In this document: positions 4,419-5,375 of the stretch, in pieces
Numbering within the stretch: the stretch's first letter is position 1
Layout: every line of letters starts with the position of its first letter
Source: JBOGEB01 sp050743125
GTDB taxonomy: Bacteria; Actinomycetota; Nitriliruptoria; Euzebyales; Egibacteraceae
DNA length: 5,375 nucleotides
NCBI GenBank assembly: GCA_050743125.1
Contig: JBOGEB010000252.1
Span: 1 to 5,375, forward strand
Direction of reading: 5' to 3'
Notes under the pieces: generated by a model
Database searches by the model: none
What the model saw: the letters and a program-made list of their open reading frames with translations, nothing else
What the model was told of the DNA's origin: nothing
Made by a program: the position numbers and the translations under genes

Positions 4419-5375
4419 ATGCCTGCCCGCCTGCTCACGATCTGCGTCCTGTGCCTCCTCTTCGTCGGCACGCTGTTGCCGGGGGCTGCGGTCGCGGAGG
4501 ATCCCGCCCGGGTGGGGAGGTTCAGCCAGCCGTTCGTCGAGCCGACGATCGACGGCCGGCCTACCCACCAGAAGTGCGTCAAGGGCGAAGACCCGAAGTT
4601 CCCGAAGTGCAAGCCCGCCGCGGTGACCATCGCCCTGCTCCGCGACGACCGCCTTCTGTACTTCAACGCCCTCGAGAACACCGAAGGCGTCAGGCTCGTG
4701 GCCCTCGCGGAGTTCGGTCAGACGTCGATCAACGACCAGAGCCGCGTGCTCGACCTGTCCGGCGGCAAGCCCAAATGGAGCCGGCCGAGGCCCGTCCGCG
4801 CCAACACGGCCGCCGGTCCCGTCGACACCGAGCCGCTCCTGCCCCCCGGACCCCTGAACGACGCGGAGCAGCCCGAGTTCGCCTACAACGACCAGGCGCT
4901 CTTCTGCGCCGACGTGAACTTCCTGCCGGACGGCCGGCTGCTGGCCACCGGTGGGACGAACTATTACACCGAGCCCCGCATCCCGGGCACCGACCTGGGC
5001 GTCCCCGAGCTGGAGGGGCTCGAGCAGTCCCGCATCTTCAACCCTGCGACGAACCGATGGACGGCCGGTGGCCAGATGCGCTACGCCCGCTGGTACCCGA
5101 CCCTGGTGTCGCTGCCCAACGGCGACCAGCTCGTGGCGAGCGGGGTGACGAAGCTCTTCAAGCCGGTCTATCCCGCCCGCCCGCTCGACTCCGGTCGCAA
5201 CGTCGTTCAGACCGAGACCTACGCCGTCAAGACCGGCAAGTGGTCGACGAACCCCCCCTCAGCGAGCCGCTCGTTGCCGCTGTTCCCGCGCCTTCACCTG
5301 CTTCCGAACGGCGATGTGTATTACAACGCCAGCGGCCAGGTCTTCAACCCGGCCGGCCAGTCGTACGACGAGGCG
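4419..5375 (+). CDS. Secreted galactose oxidase/glyoxal oxidase-like kelch protein, 3'-partial
   Basis: Probably an exported copper radical oxidase of the galactose oxidase/glyoxal oxidase type, which oxidises alcohols or aldehydes with O2 and makes H2O2; the substrate cannot be inferred. 319 residues are visible and the frame runs off the window. Residues 1-26 are a signal peptide (MPARLL, hydrophobic core, cleavage after AVA). Kelch-like blade sequences follow: LFCADVNFLPDGRLLATGG (161-179) and, after RIFNPATNRWTAGG, the block RYARWYPTLVSLPNG (221-235). Cys163 in LFC and Tyr226 in RWYPT sit where these enzymes form the Cys-Tyr cofactor. Their separation of 63 is close to the 65 of fungal glyoxal oxidase (Cys70, Tyr135). 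The axial Tyr and two His ligands would lie beyond the window, so activity is unproven. Cys53 and Cys64 may form a disulfide. The start is set by GGAGG at 4410. It is probably transcribed from its own promoter, since a terminator-like hairpin and AT-rich island precede it. Confidence 0.88.
   Translation, partial: MPARLLTICVLCLLFVGTLLPGAAVAEDPARVGRFSQPFVEPTIDGRPTHQKCVKGEDPKFPKCKPAAVTIALLRDDRLLYFNALENTEGVRLVALAEFGQTSINDQSRVLDLSGGKPKWSRPRPVRANTAAGPVDTEPLLPPGPLNDAEQPEFAYNDQALFCADVNFLPDGRLLATGGTNYYTEPRIPGTDLGVPELEGLEQSRIFNPATNRWTAGGQMRYARWYPTLVSLPNGDQLVASGVTKLFKPVYPARPLDSGRNVVQTETYAVKTGKWSTNPPSASRSLPLFPRLHLLPNGDVYYNASGQVFNPAGQSYDEA

Overview
The window is GC-rich, strongly third-position-biased bacterial DNA. 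Gene content and codon style suggest an actinomycetote, probably an uncultured or draft genome: obg followed by proB, subtilase with a mycosin-like plan, and a secreted copper-radical-oxidase-like protein. This placement is an inference, since no rRNA or other phylogenetic marker is present. All genes read left to right on the + strand.

Layout: (1) 1-1119, the 3' three quarters of the Obg GTPase gene; its start lies before base 1. The first ~87 bases are an unusual in-frame insert in the Obg fold. (2) 1120-1645, an intergenic stretch holding a 100-N scaffold gap flanked by identical 127-bp sequences (almost certainly an assembly overlap, not biology), a 104-bp GC-rich repeat (copy A), and a 24-bp tandem duplication ending at the proB start. 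(3) 1646-2767, proB, glutamate 5-kinase. (4) 2768-3000, a second intergenic stretch with a 33-bp-period tandem and copy B of the 104-bp repeat. (5) 3001-4170, a membrane-anchored subtilisin-like protease. (6) 4171-4418, an intergenic region with a terminator-like hairpin, an AT-rich operator-like island and a leader stem-loop. (7) 4419 to the window end, the N-terminal 319 residues of a secreted galactose oxidase/glyoxal oxidase-like kelch protein.

Obg (ribosome assembly and stress GTPase) and ProB (first step of proline synthesis) are often neighbours in bacteria. Here proA does not follow proB; an exported protease does. The last two genes both encode exported proteins, but nothing in the sequence ties them into one pathway, and the strong regulatory-looking region before 4419 suggests the oxidase is a separate transcription unit.

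The most distinctive signal is a GC-rich, hairpin-forming repeat family. Two near-identical direct-orientation copies precede proB and the protease, and a diverged antisense copy appears to sit inside the obg coding frame. I see no CRISPR array, tRNA, rRNA, transposase, phage or defence system. Apart from this repeat family the window looks like ordinary chromosome.
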